Positions 14,747 to 20,629 of a stretch of 20,694 bases of DNA are shown piece after piece (position 1 is the stretch's first letter; each line of letters opens with the position of its first letter). The stretch covers positions 1-20,694 of the IMG/VR virus record IMGVR_UViG_3300047560_000748; one strand, 5' to 3'. Under the pieces are notes generated by a model. That model saw nothing but the letters and a program-made list of their open reading frames with translations, was not told the DNA's origin and did no database searches. Source of the stretch: a virus. The position numbers and the translations under genes are program-made.

Positions 14747-15027
14747 TTTACAATAGTGCCTGTAGTTAGCATAACAACTTGGAAGTCTTCAGTTCCAAAA
14801 GTCAAATTCAATTTTTTAGCCAAGTTGCGAGCATGGCCTGGATTACTAAAAGATACCTTTTTGTATTTTGGGCCAGGATAGCTTGTTAGGCTGTTAAAGC
14901 TCTTTAAATTGAAAGGAGCACCTTTATAGAATACAGCCCAGATCGCGTCGGCTTCTAAAATTTGTTCAGCCTTATACGTCTTTTTGTTTACATTCTCTAA
15001 AAGTACTTTTGGTTTTGGTCGACTCAT
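14743..15027 (-). CDS. Conserved phage protein of unknown function, 94 aa
   Basis: The protein is basic (many Lys) with VLLENVNKKTYKAEQI, then AIWAVFYKGAPFNLKS and PGPKYKKVSFSNPGHARNLA. I recall similar sequences in cyanomyoviruses and related phages; function is not known. It has no membrane segment. The basic character would fit binding of nucleic acid or another phage protein, but that is inference. The start codon lies in the 3' arm of a 9-bp hairpin, and a late-promoter-like octamer overlaps the base of the 5' arm (see 15026-15065). There is only a poor ribosome binding site (GATGGAT in the loop). This gene and the coupled 134-aa gene may therefore be made mainly late. Confidence 0.75.
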   Translation of the reverse strand: MSRPKPKVLLENVNKKTYKAEQILEADAIWAVFYKGAPFNLKSFNSLTSYPGPKYKKVSFSNPGHARNLAKKLNLTFGTEDFQVVMLTTGTIVK

Positions 15028-15058
15028 ATACGTAATCCATCTAATTAACTACGTATAT
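15026..15058 (-). promoter_or_regulatory. Start-codon-covering hairpin (9-bp stem, 15-base loop)
   Basis: On the minus strand ATATACGTA (15058-15050) and TACGTATAT (15034-15026) are exact complements; the AT of the start codon (15027-15025) is in the 3' arm. A transcript read through from upstream would fold this way. A transcript started at the octamer 15058-15065 would begin near 15052 and lose most of the 5' arm. Confidence 0.6.
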
Positions 15059-15065
15059 ATTTATC
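15058..15065 (-). promoter_or_regulatory. Putative T4-like late promoter (GATAAATA)
   Basis: GATAAATA on the minus strand, one mismatch to TATAAATA and identical to the octamer at 3841-3848. It begins directly after the stop codon of the upstream gene (15066). By T4 geometry, the start site is near 15052, about 25 bases before the start codon at 15027. Confidence 0.55.
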
Positions 15066-15302
15066 CTATTTGTCGCTAAAATCGCCCCCATCTAACTCTA
15101 CGGTAACTACTTCGGAGTTAGATGATTGCTTTAATTCATTAAACAGGCTTTCGTAGTCTTGATTCATCTTGTCAAGAACCTCAGCTAATGCTAGTCCTAG
15201 CAACCTTGCTTGCTGAATTGGGATTTTAAACTCTCTCTGCTGTGCCAATTCAGTTGCTTTGAGTGCTTGGATAAATTGTGTAATTGGGGTAGTATTAATC
15301 AT
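15066..15302 (-). CDS. Small helical conserved phage protein, 78 aa
   Basis: The ATG at 15302 is chosen over an in-frame TTG at 15320 because it gives an 8-base overlap with the upstream gene (ATGATTAA), the usual spacing here. The protein begins MINTTPITQFIQALKATELA, then KIPIQQARLLGLALAEVLDK and DYESLFNELKQ, and ends with VVTVELDGGDF. It is mostly amphipathic helix with a short acidic tail. I recall similar small proteins in T4-like cyanophages; function unknown. A 10-bp inverted repeat lies in its last 60 bases. Confidence 0.75.
   Translation of the reverse strand: MINTTPITQFIQALKATELAQQREFKIPIQQARLLGLALAEVLDKMNQDYESLFNELKQSSNSEVVTVELDGGDFSDK
15089..15124 (-). repeat. Inverted repeat (10-bp arms) near the 3' end of the 78-aa gene
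   Basis: CATCTAACTC (15089-15098) and GAGTTAGATG (15115-15124) are exact reverse complements around a 16-base loop. The repeat is just upstream of the gene's stop and 24 bp before the late-promoter-like octamer. No T-tract follows. Confidence 0.6.
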
Positions 15303-15783
15303 TGTCGTTAGTATTTGCAACTGAAAGTGCTTGTTTCATTTCAAGCTCAGTTTTAAATGGTCCTTGATAGTCGTATCGTTCAACAGTGATGAGTTTAGGG
15401 CACATGCTTTTTAACCACAATTTGTTAAACCGAATAATGTAGTAACCAGCACAGAATAAACTCTTGCTAGTATTACTTTTTGTGAATAGCGGTAATTTAC
15501 GTCTAACATCATACATTGCATTATATGGTGTTACGTTAGTTGGGTAACCGTGACATTCTTTTGAAACTGTTTTAGTTACTTTTACTTTCGTACTTTTTAA
15601 GAAGAAGTCACTACCAAATTGCTTAGTCAAGTCATCTTTTTTATTAAACATGACCTCGCCGTTGCTACTACTAAGAACAAATTTATTATTTTCTTTCTTA
15701 TGTAAAGTAGCAACCTTTTCGCCACCTTCTTCTACAATCCAAAATTTACCATCAACGATGGGTTTTGCGTGTAGTTCTGTCAT
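15295..15783 (-). CDS. Conserved phage protein of unknown function, 162 aa
   Basis: AAGGACA precedes the ATG by a good distance. The N-terminal half shows GKFWIVEEGGEKVATLHK and FGSDFF, likely a small beta-barrel. The middle has KECHGYPTNVTPYNAMYDVR and RRKLPLFTKS, followed by CAGYYIIRF and CPKLITVERYDYQGPFKTE. These motifs match, from memory, a conserved hypothetical family of T4-like cyanophages. Cys and His residues near 75-80 and 110 may be structural. No membrane segment or enzyme motif is recognised. Its C-terminus overlaps the next gene. Confidence 0.78.
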   Translation of the reverse strand: MTELHAKPIVDGKFWIVEEGGEKVATLHKKENNKFVLSSSNGEVMFNKKDDLTKQFGSDFFLKSTKVKVTKTVSKECHGYPTNVTPYNAMYDVRRKLPLFTKSNTSKSLFCAGYYIIRFNKLWLKSMCPKLITVERYDYQGPFKTELEMKQALSVANTNDND

Positions 15784-15801
15784 ATCAATGTCCTTGCAAA
15801 A

Positions 15802-16527
15802 TTATTTAGTTTCAGGGTCGCTAGTGAGACCACGCCATTTTACGACTCTTTTATTGTCCCATTTTTTACCATTCCAAATACCAGCTTTAACGTTGGATTC
15901 AAAAGGCCATGAAACTTCTAATTCTGTTTCAAGAATTTGGTATGTACCGTCACGTACTGGGTTGGTGCTTACTGGGTACCAGTCTGTTACAACAGGCTCT
16001 TCTTTACCGAAGTCTTCCCATTCTTCATCAGTCATGTTTTCGATGAAGTTTACATGATCATCGATAAACTTATCAATAGCTTCAGGAGTTACTGGATTGC
16101 TATCTGGCTCGCCCAAAAACTCTTCGCCAGTATCTTCGTTAGTTAATGATAGTGGCCCGTGGTAGTAGTATTCGCACTCGTCTTGTGACCATCCCAATTC
16201 TTCTACCCCTTCATAGGAATTTTCTTCCCATGCAGCTTCAAACTCTTCTACCTCTTCAGGGGTAGCATCACAATGATTTTCGATTTCTATCCAGCAACCG
16301 TCAACCATGTCCCACATTTCCCAACATTCATCGTTGTCAATGCAGCTAAGTTCGTAGCCGTCTTCGTTTTTAAGTTCTTCATCTGTAAGGGGGCGAACAT
16401 CAGAGTCTACTTTAAAAGTAGCCCAACGAAATCCCTGCTCGATAGTGATAATCTTACCGTCCTTGAAGAAGAACATCTTCTCAACAGCGGACTTTTTATA
16501 TTGTGGAGATAGTGACCAAGTTGCCAT
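15802..16527 (-). CDS. Very acidic, Trp-rich protein of unknown function, 241 aa
   Basis: The start is the ATG at 16527, one base after the exonuclease stop, with AAGGAA upstream; a longer in-frame extension into the exonuclease gene has no support. The N-terminus is WSLSPQYKKSAVEKMFFFKD. Residues ~48-175 are extremely acidic; about 60 of 241 residues are Asp/Glu against about 20 Lys/Arg, and there are about 13 Trp. The C-terminus has WYPVSTNPVRDGTYQI and IWNGKKWDNKRVVKWRG, a W-x-P-V...G-x-Y...W-x-G-x-W pattern seen in small domains of phage proteins (DUF551-like). It may be a regulatory or inhibitory protein, but nothing proves this. It is co-transcribed with the exonuclease. Confidence 0.8.
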   Translation of the reverse strand: MATWSLSPQYKKSAVEKMFFFKDGKIITIEQGFRWATFKVDSDVRPLTDEELKNEDGYELSCIDNDECWEMWDMVDGCWIEIENHCDATPEEVEEFEAAWEENSYEGVEELGWSQDECEYYYHGPLSLTNEDTGEEFLGEPDSNPVTPEAIDKFIDDHVNFIENMTDEEWEDFGKEEPVVTDWYPVSTNPVRDGTYQILETELEVSWPFESNVKAGIWNGKKWDNKRVVKWRGLTSDPETK

Positions 16528-16528
16528 T

Positions 16529-17530
16529 TTAATTTTCCTTGAATAGTGACTCTGTGGGGTAGTTTGCTTGGAACGGTTCAGCGTAAGACTGAATGTTGTC
16601 TGCAATTTTCTTCATTTCATAACTTGCACAAAACTTGAGCATACGAATACCAACCTGGGAAATATTCTTAGGTTTTGCATTGTCTGCGATTGTTTGTGCA
16701 ATTTTAACTTTGATATCATCTGGTTGATGTGTCAAGTCAATTAGAACTCGGTTGCGCTCGTAATCTTCCAGTACACGATGCTCTGTACCATTATGGTCAG
16801 TCCAACGCTGAAGCATGAGATTGTTCCACGAGAATCCTTTGGACTTCCTATCTTCAAATGCTTCTAAGAGTCCAACTTTGTTTTTAGATCCTTTTGTGCG
16901 GACGCCGGGGTAAGCAGAAAACACGTTGTCTGACGTGTCTCCACGGATACATTTTTCGAAGAGTGCCCACTCTGGATTAACCGGCACTTTGACTTCTCCG
17001 AGCTTGTCTTTGACTGGTTTACCTTTTGCATCGAAATAACCCTCATGTGTAATATGGTGTTCAGCAACGCCGTTGTACTGGCTTACGTTTTCGCTAATCA
17101 GTTGTACGAAATCAGAATCTGTGCTGATGATAACATGTTTATCATCTGGATGTGCTTGGATGAATCCTGCAATTAAATCGTCTGCTTCTAAGTTGGGGTG
17201 TTGGAGTACAGTAACGTTGGTCTTCTCTGTAATGAAGTTTTTAAATTCATCAAATGCTTCCCAGAAAATTACTTCTTCTTCCTGTTCTTTTTCAGTATGT
17301 GCTGCCCTTGTTGCCGCACGTTGAGCTTTGTATGGAGCATAGAAGTCTTTACGCCAACTACGGCCTTCTAAACAGAATACTACGTGAGTTCCACCAAAGT
17401 CTTGCCATGCTTTCTTCACACTATTAAATGTAATGTGAAAGGCCATGCCGAGTTTGATATCGGCGCTGCCATTGATTGCATGACGTGCTCTAAAGAACGT
17501 ATTTGCTAAGTCTACTATAATATATGTCAT
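16529..17530 (-). CDS. 5'-3' exonuclease / flap endonuclease (T4 RNase H type)
   Basis: The 333-aa protein shows the FEN/5'-3' exonuclease fold: an N-terminal metal-binding Asp in IIVDLAN (Asp7), LEADDLIAG (114-122), STDSDF (136-141), and CIRGDTSDN (194-202) followed by YPGVRTKG, where the H2TH DNA-binding part begins. These acidic clusters bind the two catalytic Mg ions. In T4, the homologous RNase H removes RNA primers and flaps on the lagging strand. The length is close to that of T4 Rnh (about 305 aa). Its ATG overlaps the upstream stop (ATGA), and the next gene starts one base after its stop. The symbol rnh would fit, but I leave it open. Confidence 0.9.
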   Translation of the reverse strand: MTYIIVDLANTFFRARHAINGSADIKLGMAFHITFNSVKKAWQDFGGTHVVFCLEGRSWRKDFYAPYKAQRAATRAAHTEKEQEEEVIFWEAFDEFKNFITEKTNVTVLQHPNLEADDLIAGFIQAHPDDKHVIISTDSDFVQLISENVSQYNGVAEHHITHEGYFDAKGKPVKDKLGEVKVPVNPEWALFEKCIRGDTSDNVFSAYPGVRTKGSKNKVGLLEAFEDRKSKGFSWNNLMLQRWTDHNGTEHRVLEDYERNRVLIDLTHQPDDIKVKIAQTIADNAKPKNISQVGIRMLKFCASYEMKKIADNIQSYAEPFQANYPTESLFKEN

Positions 17531-17994
17531 TCTACTGACGCTTTACCGTTGCCTAATTTACTTACATTAATGAATCCACCAGTGACACGTTCTGGTTCAG
17601 CAACTCCTGCTTCTGACAGCATGTTGTATGCAAGTTCACGGAACCAACGGTCAACAATTTCTTCATCTGGGTCGCCTTCAAAACCGTATCCAGCTTGTTT
17701 TAATTGTAAGATAAAATGCTCATTCCAGTCAAGTTCAAAGAAACCATTTCGTACATTGTCTTTGTTCACGTGCGTGTCTAATACTGCAACCCAAGGTTCA
17801 CCCTTTGCTGTTGCACGTTCTTTTGGGGACATTTTAGACAGTTCTTCAGCTTCCTTGGCTTCAGCAGCCGCAACGATTGCTTGGCTTGCTAGCTTCTCAG
17901 CAACCACACGTTCAGCATCTGCTTGTGCTTTAGCATCTTCTATTGCTTTGATACCAGTTATCTTTTTAGCAAAGTTTTTAATTAAATCTATCAT
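17527..17994 (-). CDS. Conserved phage protein of unknown function, 155 aa
   Basis: The N-terminal 65 residues form a long Ala/Glu/Lys-rich helix, probably a coiled coil (AQADAERVVAEKLASQAIVA). The C-terminal domain has GEPWVAVLDTHVN, FFELDWNEHFI, LKQAGYGFEGDPDEEIVDRW and FRELAYNM. The F-E-L-D-W-N-E-x-F motif together with VDRWF matches, from memory, conserved hypothetical proteins in T4-like cyanophages. The ATG overlaps the stop of the small membrane protein gene upstream (ATGA), and its stop overlaps the exonuclease start. Co-expression with the exonuclease suggests an early or replication-period role, but function is unknown. Confidence 0.78.
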   Translation of the reverse strand: MIDLIKNFAKKITGIKAIEDAKAQADAERVVAEKLASQAIVAAAEAKEAEELSKMSPKERATAKGEPWVAVLDTHVNKDNVRNGFFELDWNEHFILQLKQAGYGFEGDPDEEIVDRWFRELAYNMLSEAGVAEPERVTGGFINVSKLGNGKASVE

Positions 17995-18143
17995 TCTATT
18001 TCCTTATTCTTTCCAACACAATCGCAATTCCTTCCTTGTCTACAGTTTCCAGTACAGGCGCTGGGATTATTCTTAACCCACCTAAGTAGTAAGACTAAGA
18101 GTAATACCCAACCGATTACGAAACATGCAAAGAAGAAATACAT
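17991..18143 (-). CDS. Small membrane protein with Cys-rich tail, 50 aa
   Basis: The ATG at 18143 is one base after the upstream stop (TAA T ATG), the same spacing as at 18588 and 4479. Residues 2-23 are a hydrophobic membrane segment (YFFFACFVIGWVLLLVLLL). The tail is CTGNCRQGRNCDC, a C-x3-C-x5-C-x-C cluster that recurs in small phage membrane proteins. A longer frame extending to 18392 overlaps the 147-aa gene and is not used. It may sit in the inner membrane with the tail binding metal or forming disulfides. Confidence 0.75.
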   Translation of the reverse strand: MYFFFACFVIGWVLLLVLLLRWVKNNPSACTGNCRQGRNCDCVGKNKEIE

Positions 18144-18144
18144 A

Positions 18145-18588
18145 TTATTGATCCAATAATGCGTAGCGTATTTTCCACTTCCCTTCAATGAACACTGGTG
18201 GATCACATTCCACTGGTTCATATGTAGTTGGGTCAGCTTTGTAAAATACATGTTGGCTAGGATACCAAATAGCCATGTAGAAAAATACCTGCTTACCTTC
18301 AGCGATCCAAGTTGCACATTGATCCCTAAAAGCAATAATATCAGTAGTAGTAATAGTCCTTGCTTCCATAGCCTTGCCGTAATGGAACCCAACTGGGGCA
18401 GTCATATATCCTGTTACCACTGGCTCAAAGTATTTGCCAGCGTGTACTGGAACCCATTCATGGAAGTGAGTGTCCGCAGCATTTTGAGACATCTTTGCGG
18501 CTTTTTCGGCCCACTCATACAATCCTACTGAACTAGTAGTTGCTTCCGGTGGTAGCACATCTGGTGCTGGTGTAATTTGATCTGACAT
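18145..18588 (-). CDS. Unknown protein, 147 aa
   Basis: The start is the ATG at 18588, one base after the queE stop, with GGGGAA upstream; in-frame Met codons further upstream lie inside queE. The protein has a Pro/Ala-rich start (MSDQITPAPDVLPPEATTSS), a helix with YEWAEKAAKMSQNAA, then HEWVPVHAGKYFEPVVTGYM and FFYMAIWYPSQHVFY. There is no membrane segment. I do not recognise a family. It is co-transcribed with queE and the small membrane protein; this context gives no clear function. Confidence 0.72.
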   Translation of the reverse strand: MSDQITPAPDVLPPEATTSSVGLYEWAEKAAKMSQNAADTHFHEWVPVHAGKYFEPVVTGYMTAPVGFHYGKAMEARTITTTDIIAFRDQCATWIAEGKQVFFYMAIWYPSQHVFYKADPTTYEPVECDPPVFIEGKWKIRYALLDQ

Positions 18589-18589
18589 A

Positions 18590-19435
18590 TTAAGTTCCCC
18601 ACTCATTTTTAAATAACGGAACTTGCAATCTGTCACTGTAACGCAATCCGTGTTTCATGGCAATGTCTGCCACTGCTCTGTTATTAAGAGCGTATACACT
18701 TTCAACACCGCCAACTGGCATTAGGTAGATGTGTCCTGCAAAGTCTGCGTCACGATATGCACCAATGGCACATTCTGCGTCTTTAAAGTCTTGCTCTGTA
18801 GCAATAACAAACTTCAAATATGTTGTGCCGATGTTTTCATATTCTCCAACAATCTCTGGACGAATTGCATCTTCCCATTTCTCACCAGAGCAAGGTAGTT
18901 TAGCACTTACGCTGAAAGTGATTTCTCGTTCAAAAGGAGCAGCATTGCGCCATTCTTTTAAGAAGTCATAAAACTCTGGTGTAAGTTGTTGAGTACCATT
19001 TGTTTCAAATGTAATTTCTTTCAAGCCTGCCATCTTAGGATGATTTAGCAAATCTGGATAAGCACGTTGCCAACCTAGTAAAGGCTCACCGCCTGTGATT
19101 ACCAGGTGTTCATCCCGCCACTCGCCGAACGGAAGGATTTCGCAGATACGTTCTGCAATAGCATCGCTTGTAAGCATTGGGCTGAGATCTTTAAAACGAG
19201 GATCCCAAGAAGCATAACTATCACAGCCCGTGCTAACAAGCGGAAGTGCTTCATATTTAGAATAGTTTGTAGGGTCAACATTATTTGCCTCCATGCTTAG
19301 TTCACCTCTTGGCATACCAAAGCCGGCACATTTAAAGTTGCACCCAAATGTTCGTAGGAAAACAGACGGTACACCCATGTAACGTCCTTCACCTTGTATG
19401 CTGTAAAACAGCTCTGCAATTTTTAATTTACTCAT
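18590..19435 (-). CDS. queE: QueE, 7-carboxy-7-deazaguanine synthase (radical SAM), with long cysteine insertion
   Basis: QueE converts carboxy-tetrahydropterin to 7-carboxy-7-deazaguanine, an intermediate of queuosine and of 7-deazaguanine DNA modifications used by some phages. The N-terminus FYSIQGEGRYMGVPSVFLR and VITGGEPLL (the SAM-binding GGEP motif) are typical, as is ETNGT. The iron-sulfur cysteines are Cys32 and Cys36 (GCNFKC), then GCDSYASWD with Cys71. The usual CX3CX2C spacing is therefore replaced by CX3CX34C, with the C-D-S/T...W-D part conserved after the insertion. The protein is 281 aa, longer than most bacterial QueE (about 220-250). No queC, queD, folE or dpdA gene is seen in this window. 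Its ATG overlaps the upstream stop by 8 bases. Confidence 0.93.
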   Translation of the reverse strand: MSKLKIAELFYSIQGEGRYMGVPSVFLRTFGCNFKCAGFGMPRGELSMEANNVDPTNYSKYEALPLVSTGCDSYASWDPRFKDLSPMLTSDAIAERICEILPFGEWRDEHLVITGGEPLLGWQRAYPDLLNHPKMAGLKEITFETNGTQQLTPEFYDFLKEWRNAAPFEREITFSVSAKLPCSGEKWEDAIRPEIVGEYENIGTTYLKFVIATEQDFKDAECAIGAYRDADFAGHIYLMPVGGVESVYALNNRAVADIAMKHGLRYSDRLQVPLFKNEWGT

Positions 19436-19652
19436 CTTCTTCTTGTTCCAAATATTGTGACACTTGATCTTCAGCGTCTACATAATTATACGCATAAACT
19501 TTAAAAATTGCAACATTATTTTTAACCATTATGTCGAAGGGGACAGTGCCTTTTGGAAGCCAATTATCTGGAACTTCACGTTTAATTTCGAATATTTCCA
19601 TATTCTTGATGCGGCCCATCATATCATCAAATACATCTTTTGCTGTACTCAT
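19428..19652 (-). CDS. Small unknown protein upstream of queE, 74 aa
   Basis: The ATG at 19652 overlaps the upstream stop (ATGA) and has GGAGAAG 5 bases before it; an in-frame TTG at 19688 is not needed. The sequence starts MSTAKDVFDDMMGRIKNMEI, has VPDNWLPKGTVPFDIMVKN, then AIFKVYAYNYVDAEDQV, and ends with an acidic tail (EQEEDE). It looks like a small alpha/beta protein; no family is recognised. It overlaps queE by 8 bases, so the two are co-translated. Confidence 0.75.
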   Translation of the reverse strand: MSTAKDVFDDMMGRIKNMEIFEIKREVPDNWLPKGTVPFDIMVKNNVAIFKVYAYNYVDAEDQVSQYLEQEEDE

Positions 19653-20077
19653 TTCTTCTCCATACGTTGGTTGTGAAATTCTCTGCAATCTTTTGTGGCA
19701 GATTTTAAGATTTCAGCGTAGTTAAGAGTTTGCTGTTCAGTCATTGAAATAGTTGTTTGAACTGTGACTGCGCCAGTAGTCCAAATTTCCCAAGTAACTT
19801 TTAAACGTGTCCATAGACCGTTGATCAAGTCTTTAACAAACCAATCAACTTCTTGTGCCCAAGGATTGTCAATATCGTAACGCTTTTCAACAAGTTCAGA
19901 CCAGTAATCTGTTTTAGCAGTGGTATGAATGTTTACATTCACTTCGTGATCAGTTGCTTCAACTTCCACGTTGTGGTCGTGATACTCTTGTCCACAGCTA
20001 CACACGACTTGGTACCATTTGCTGTCACCCCAATCGTTGCGTTTTAAAATACCTTCTGCTGGTTCTTGTGCGTTCAT
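19649..20077 (-). CDS. Conserved phage protein with CxCG...HDH motif, 142 aa
   Basis: The N-terminus has ILKRNDWGDSKWYQVVCSCG, then QEYHDHNVEVEATDHEV, giving Cys-x-Cys-Gly followed by His-x-His, a plausible zinc site. Later come TAKTDYWSELVEKRY and LKVTWEIWTTGAV, and the end is NYAEILKSATKDCREFHNQR. The L-K-R-x-x-W-G-D-S-x-W-Y pattern and the MTEQQTLNYAEIL part match, from memory, hypothetical proteins of T4-like cyanophages. The ATG overlaps the upstream stop (ATGA). It is not a QueD (no C-x-x-x-H-G-H), although it is close to queE. Function unknown. Confidence 0.78.
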   Translation of the reverse strand: MNAQEPAEGILKRNDWGDSKWYQVVCSCGQEYHDHNVEVEATDHEVNVNIHTTAKTDYWSELVEKRYDIDNPWAQEVDWFVKDLINGLWTRLKVTWEIWTTGAVTVQTTISMTEQQTLNYAEILKSATKDCREFHNQRMEKK

Positions 20078-20283
20078 AAATGTTCACTTAGTAATATGCG
20101 ACACAGTTCTGCGTCTTTTTTGTTTTTAAATGTAAAGGTCATAAAGTCAGCTGTTGGGTGACTTATATACCGGTCGCCAGGCAACCCAAATACTTCCAAG
20201 ATATTGGCACAAAGTTCATTCCAAAAGACACCAGTTTGTGCTGGATGCCAATCTATTTGAACTTCATGATCACTTGGTGTCAT
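20074..20283 (-). CDS. Small unknown protein, 69 aa
   Basis: The start ATG overlaps the upstream stop (ATGA), and its own stop overlaps the next start. The sequence has VQIDWHPAQTGVFWNELCAN, then EVFGLPGDRYISHPTADFMT and KNKKDAELCRILLSEHL. It has the feel of a small phage protein with one alpha/beta fold; no family recognised. Support is the open frame and the perfect coupling on both sides. Confidence 0.7.
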   Translation of the reverse strand: MTPSDHEVQIDWHPAQTGVFWNELCANILEVFGLPGDRYISHPTADFMTFTFKNKKDAELCRILLSEHL

Positions 20284-20435
20284 TCTGCTGCCTGTTTACG
20301 TTCGTCTTCTAAATATTCAATGTACTGAGTGAGAATTTCAATCTTCTTGTCTTCACCACCGTTTGCACGAAGTTTTGCCAAGTCTTCTTTCACCATGGCA
20401 ATTTTCTCCGTAAGTTCCTTTTTAGTTAAACTCAT
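20280..20435 (-). CDS. Small coiled-coil protein, 51 aa
   Basis: This short gene fills the interval between two coupled genes: ATG at 20435 overlaps the upstream stop (ATGA), and TGA at 20282-20280 overlaps the next ATG. The product is almost all charged helix (MSLTKKELTEKIAMVKEDLA ... IEILTQYIEYLEDERKQ) with heptad-like Leu/Ile spacing and one GG break in the middle, so a helical hairpin or coiled coil is likely. Short charged coiled-coil proteins of this type are common in T4-like phages; function unknown. Confidence 0.75.
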   Translation of the reverse strand: MSLTKKELTEKIAMVKEDLAKLRANGGEDKKIEILTQYIEYLEDERKQAAE

Positions 20436-20629
20436 TTACGGCTACCAACTCTTAACCCAGTTGCGCTTCCGAACAATAGTAGGAATGCTAACCAAGTTTC
20501 CCATGTATATGGAATTGCCAATACAGGAAACAATGTGTTAAGTGACCAAATGCCAGCAAGTGGTCCAACGACAATAACAAAGATCAAAAGGCTAACGCCT
20601 AAAACAAGTTTAAATAATGCACTAATCAT
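20432..20629 (-). CDS. Small membrane protein with two membrane segments, 65 aa
   Basis: The ATG at 20629 overlaps the upstream stop (ATGA) and has GGGAGGA about 10 bases before it; a TTG-started extension to 20665 is not needed. Two hydrophobic segments (FKLVLGVSLLIFVIVVGPLA and LAFLLLFGSATGL) flank a short part with IPYTWETW, and a short basic tail (RVGSRK) ends the protein. It could be holin-like by shape, but the surrounding genes are not lysis genes, so it is called only a membrane protein. Confidence 0.7.
   Translation of the reverse strand: MISALFKLVLGVSLLIFVIVVGPLAGIWSLNTLFPVLAIPYTWETWLAFLLLFGSATGLRVGSRK

Noticed and set aside
11614-15055. TACGTA as a specific phage operator
   Set aside because: TACGTA also occurs several times inside coding regions (for example near 5152, 7884, 8018 and 9855), so the hexamer alone is not specific; only the paired arrangement before two start codons is kept as a finding.
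15803-15810. ACTAAATA on the minus strand as a late promoter for the 162-aa gene
   Set aside because: Two mismatches at the first positions and overlap with the stop codon of the acidic protein gene; too weak to call alone.
17549-18076. 175-codon plus-strand frame
   Set aside because: Antisense to the 155-aa gene and the small membrane protein gene; Ser-rich composition of the kind produced by reading a coding strand backwards.
17991-18392. 133-codon minus-strand frame
   Set aside because: It overlaps 248 bp of the well-supported 147-aa gene in another frame. Only its last 50 codons, starting at 18143, fit the local one-base spacing and form a sensible membrane protein.
19649-20077. QueD candidate because it is near queE
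   Set aside because: It has a C-x-C-G...H-D-H pattern but lacks the C-x-x-x-H-G-H and other QueD zinc and catalytic residues; length and order of motifs do not fit.
20432-20629. Holin
   Set aside because: Two membrane segments and a basic tail fit the shape, but no endolysin or spanin is nearby and no holin family motif is recognised.
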